A DNA stretch of 6,635 nucleotides from NCBI GenBank assembly GCA_021200895.1, contig JAJQFX010000095.1, positions 1 through 6,635 of the forward strand, in the 5' to 3' direction. A program made the position numbers and the translations under genes. This DNA is from Clostridiales bacterium. Lineage in GTDB: Bacteria; Bacillota; Clostridia; Oscillospirales; Oscillospiraceae. Below the pieces are notes generated by a model that made no database searches, had not been told where the DNA came from, and saw only the letters and a list, made by a program, of their open reading frames with translations. Shown here piece by piece: positions 6,499-6,635 of this stretch. Position 1 is the first letter of the stretch. Each line of letters starts with the position of its first letter.

Positions 6499-6635
6499 GA
6501 ACGGCAACATCAACTTAGGCTGAGGGACGTACCGCAGCCGCACAGCCAGAGTTCATCCACCGTTGGATAACAAAATTGCACGTCCCCAGCCGCCATAGGC
6601 GGCAGTCTCACCAGTGAGAAGTCACATCGTCTCTA
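6499..6635 (+). mobile_element. Possible left end of an IscB-type (IS200/IS605-related) element
   Basis: If the structured RNA is an omega RNA, the left boundary of its element should lie between the pyrC stop (6498) and the first long stem (6518). IS200/IS605-superfamily elements insert 3' of a short motif without target duplication. TTGA at 6495-6498, overlapping the pyrC stop codon, is one candidate flank. No transposase or nuclease reading frame is present, and no right end is in view, so the boundary is not demonstrated. Confidence 0.3.
6505..6635 (+). ncRNA. Candidate HEARO / IscB omega RNA, 5' part (cut by window end)
   Basis: This non-coding stretch just after pyrC is densely structured. 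GGCTG-a-GGGACGT (6518-6530) pairs with ACGTCCC-CAGCC (6580-6591) as a 12-bp helix with one bulged A. GGCTG can instead pair with either CAGCC at 6535-6539 or at 6543-6547, which would interleave with the GGGACGT/ACGTCCC helix and make a pseudoknot. Inside is an ATCCA-CCGT-TGGAT hairpin (6555-6568). After it come GCCGCC-ATA-GGCGGC (6589-6603) and TCTCAC-CA-GTGAGA (6606-6619). No T-tract follows, so it is not simply the pyrC terminator. In known systems the omega RNA lies upstream of the iscB nuclease gene, carries its guide at the 5' end and contains a central pseudoknot. The layout here fits that. Identity rests on structure and recollection, and no iscB gene is visible because the window ends. 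Confidence 0.55.

Noticed and set aside
6589..6619. The two terminal hairpins read as a pyrC terminator
   Set aside because: The stems are only 6 bp with 2-3-nt loops, lie over 90 nt after the stop, and no T-run follows. They fit better as parts of the larger folded RNA.

Overview
The window looks like a stretch of chromosome from a GC-rich, strictly anaerobic gut Firmicute. The Oscillospiraceae/Ruminococcaceae side of the Clostridia (Flavonifractor- or Lawsonibacter-like) is the best guess. The reasons are strong AAGGAGG-type ribosome binding sites, C/G-rich third codon positions, AT-rich intergenic promoters and a glycyl-radical fermentation operon. This placement is inference; no taxonomic marker is present.

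Layout from left to right. Positions 1-172 are non-coding and hold two strong hairpins. Positions 173-1468 (minus strand) encode a sodium:alanine-type amino acid symporter (AGCS family). A 404-bp divergent intergenic region (1469-1872) carries a good extended -10 promoter for the fermentation genes and a roughly 230-nt untranslated leader. Positions 1873-4125 (plus) encode pyruvate formate-lyase (pflB). A 12-bp perfect inverted repeat follows it. Then comes the radical-SAM pyruvate formate-lyase activating enzyme (pflA) at 4225-4974. A 15-bp perfect stem-loop closes that unit. A separate, near-consensus promoter (TTGATA-17-TATAAT) drives a stand-alone class I dihydroorotase (pyrC) at 5206-6498.

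How the genes work together. PflB splits pyruvate plus CoA into acetyl-CoA and formate without oxygen. PflA installs the glycyl radical on PflB Gly725, so the two form a functional pair, and the hairpin between them probably lowers pflA output relative to pflB. The symporter is divergent and could feed alanine or a related amino acid into pyruvate metabolism, but that link is only contextual. PyrC (dihydroorotate formation, pyrimidine synthesis) is an independent housekeeping unit.

The most interesting part is the last ~137 bases. Directly after the pyrC stop codon is a non-coding, densely structured stretch. It has a long-range 12-bp helix with one bulged A, a possible pseudoknot and three consecutive small perfect hairpins, and it runs off the right edge. 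Its layout resembles the HEARO / omega RNA found at the left end of IscB elements (IS200/IS605-related, with an RNA-guided HNH/RuvC nuclease gene downstream). The nuclease gene, if present, would lie outside the window. This call rests on structure and remembered family features, not on a search.
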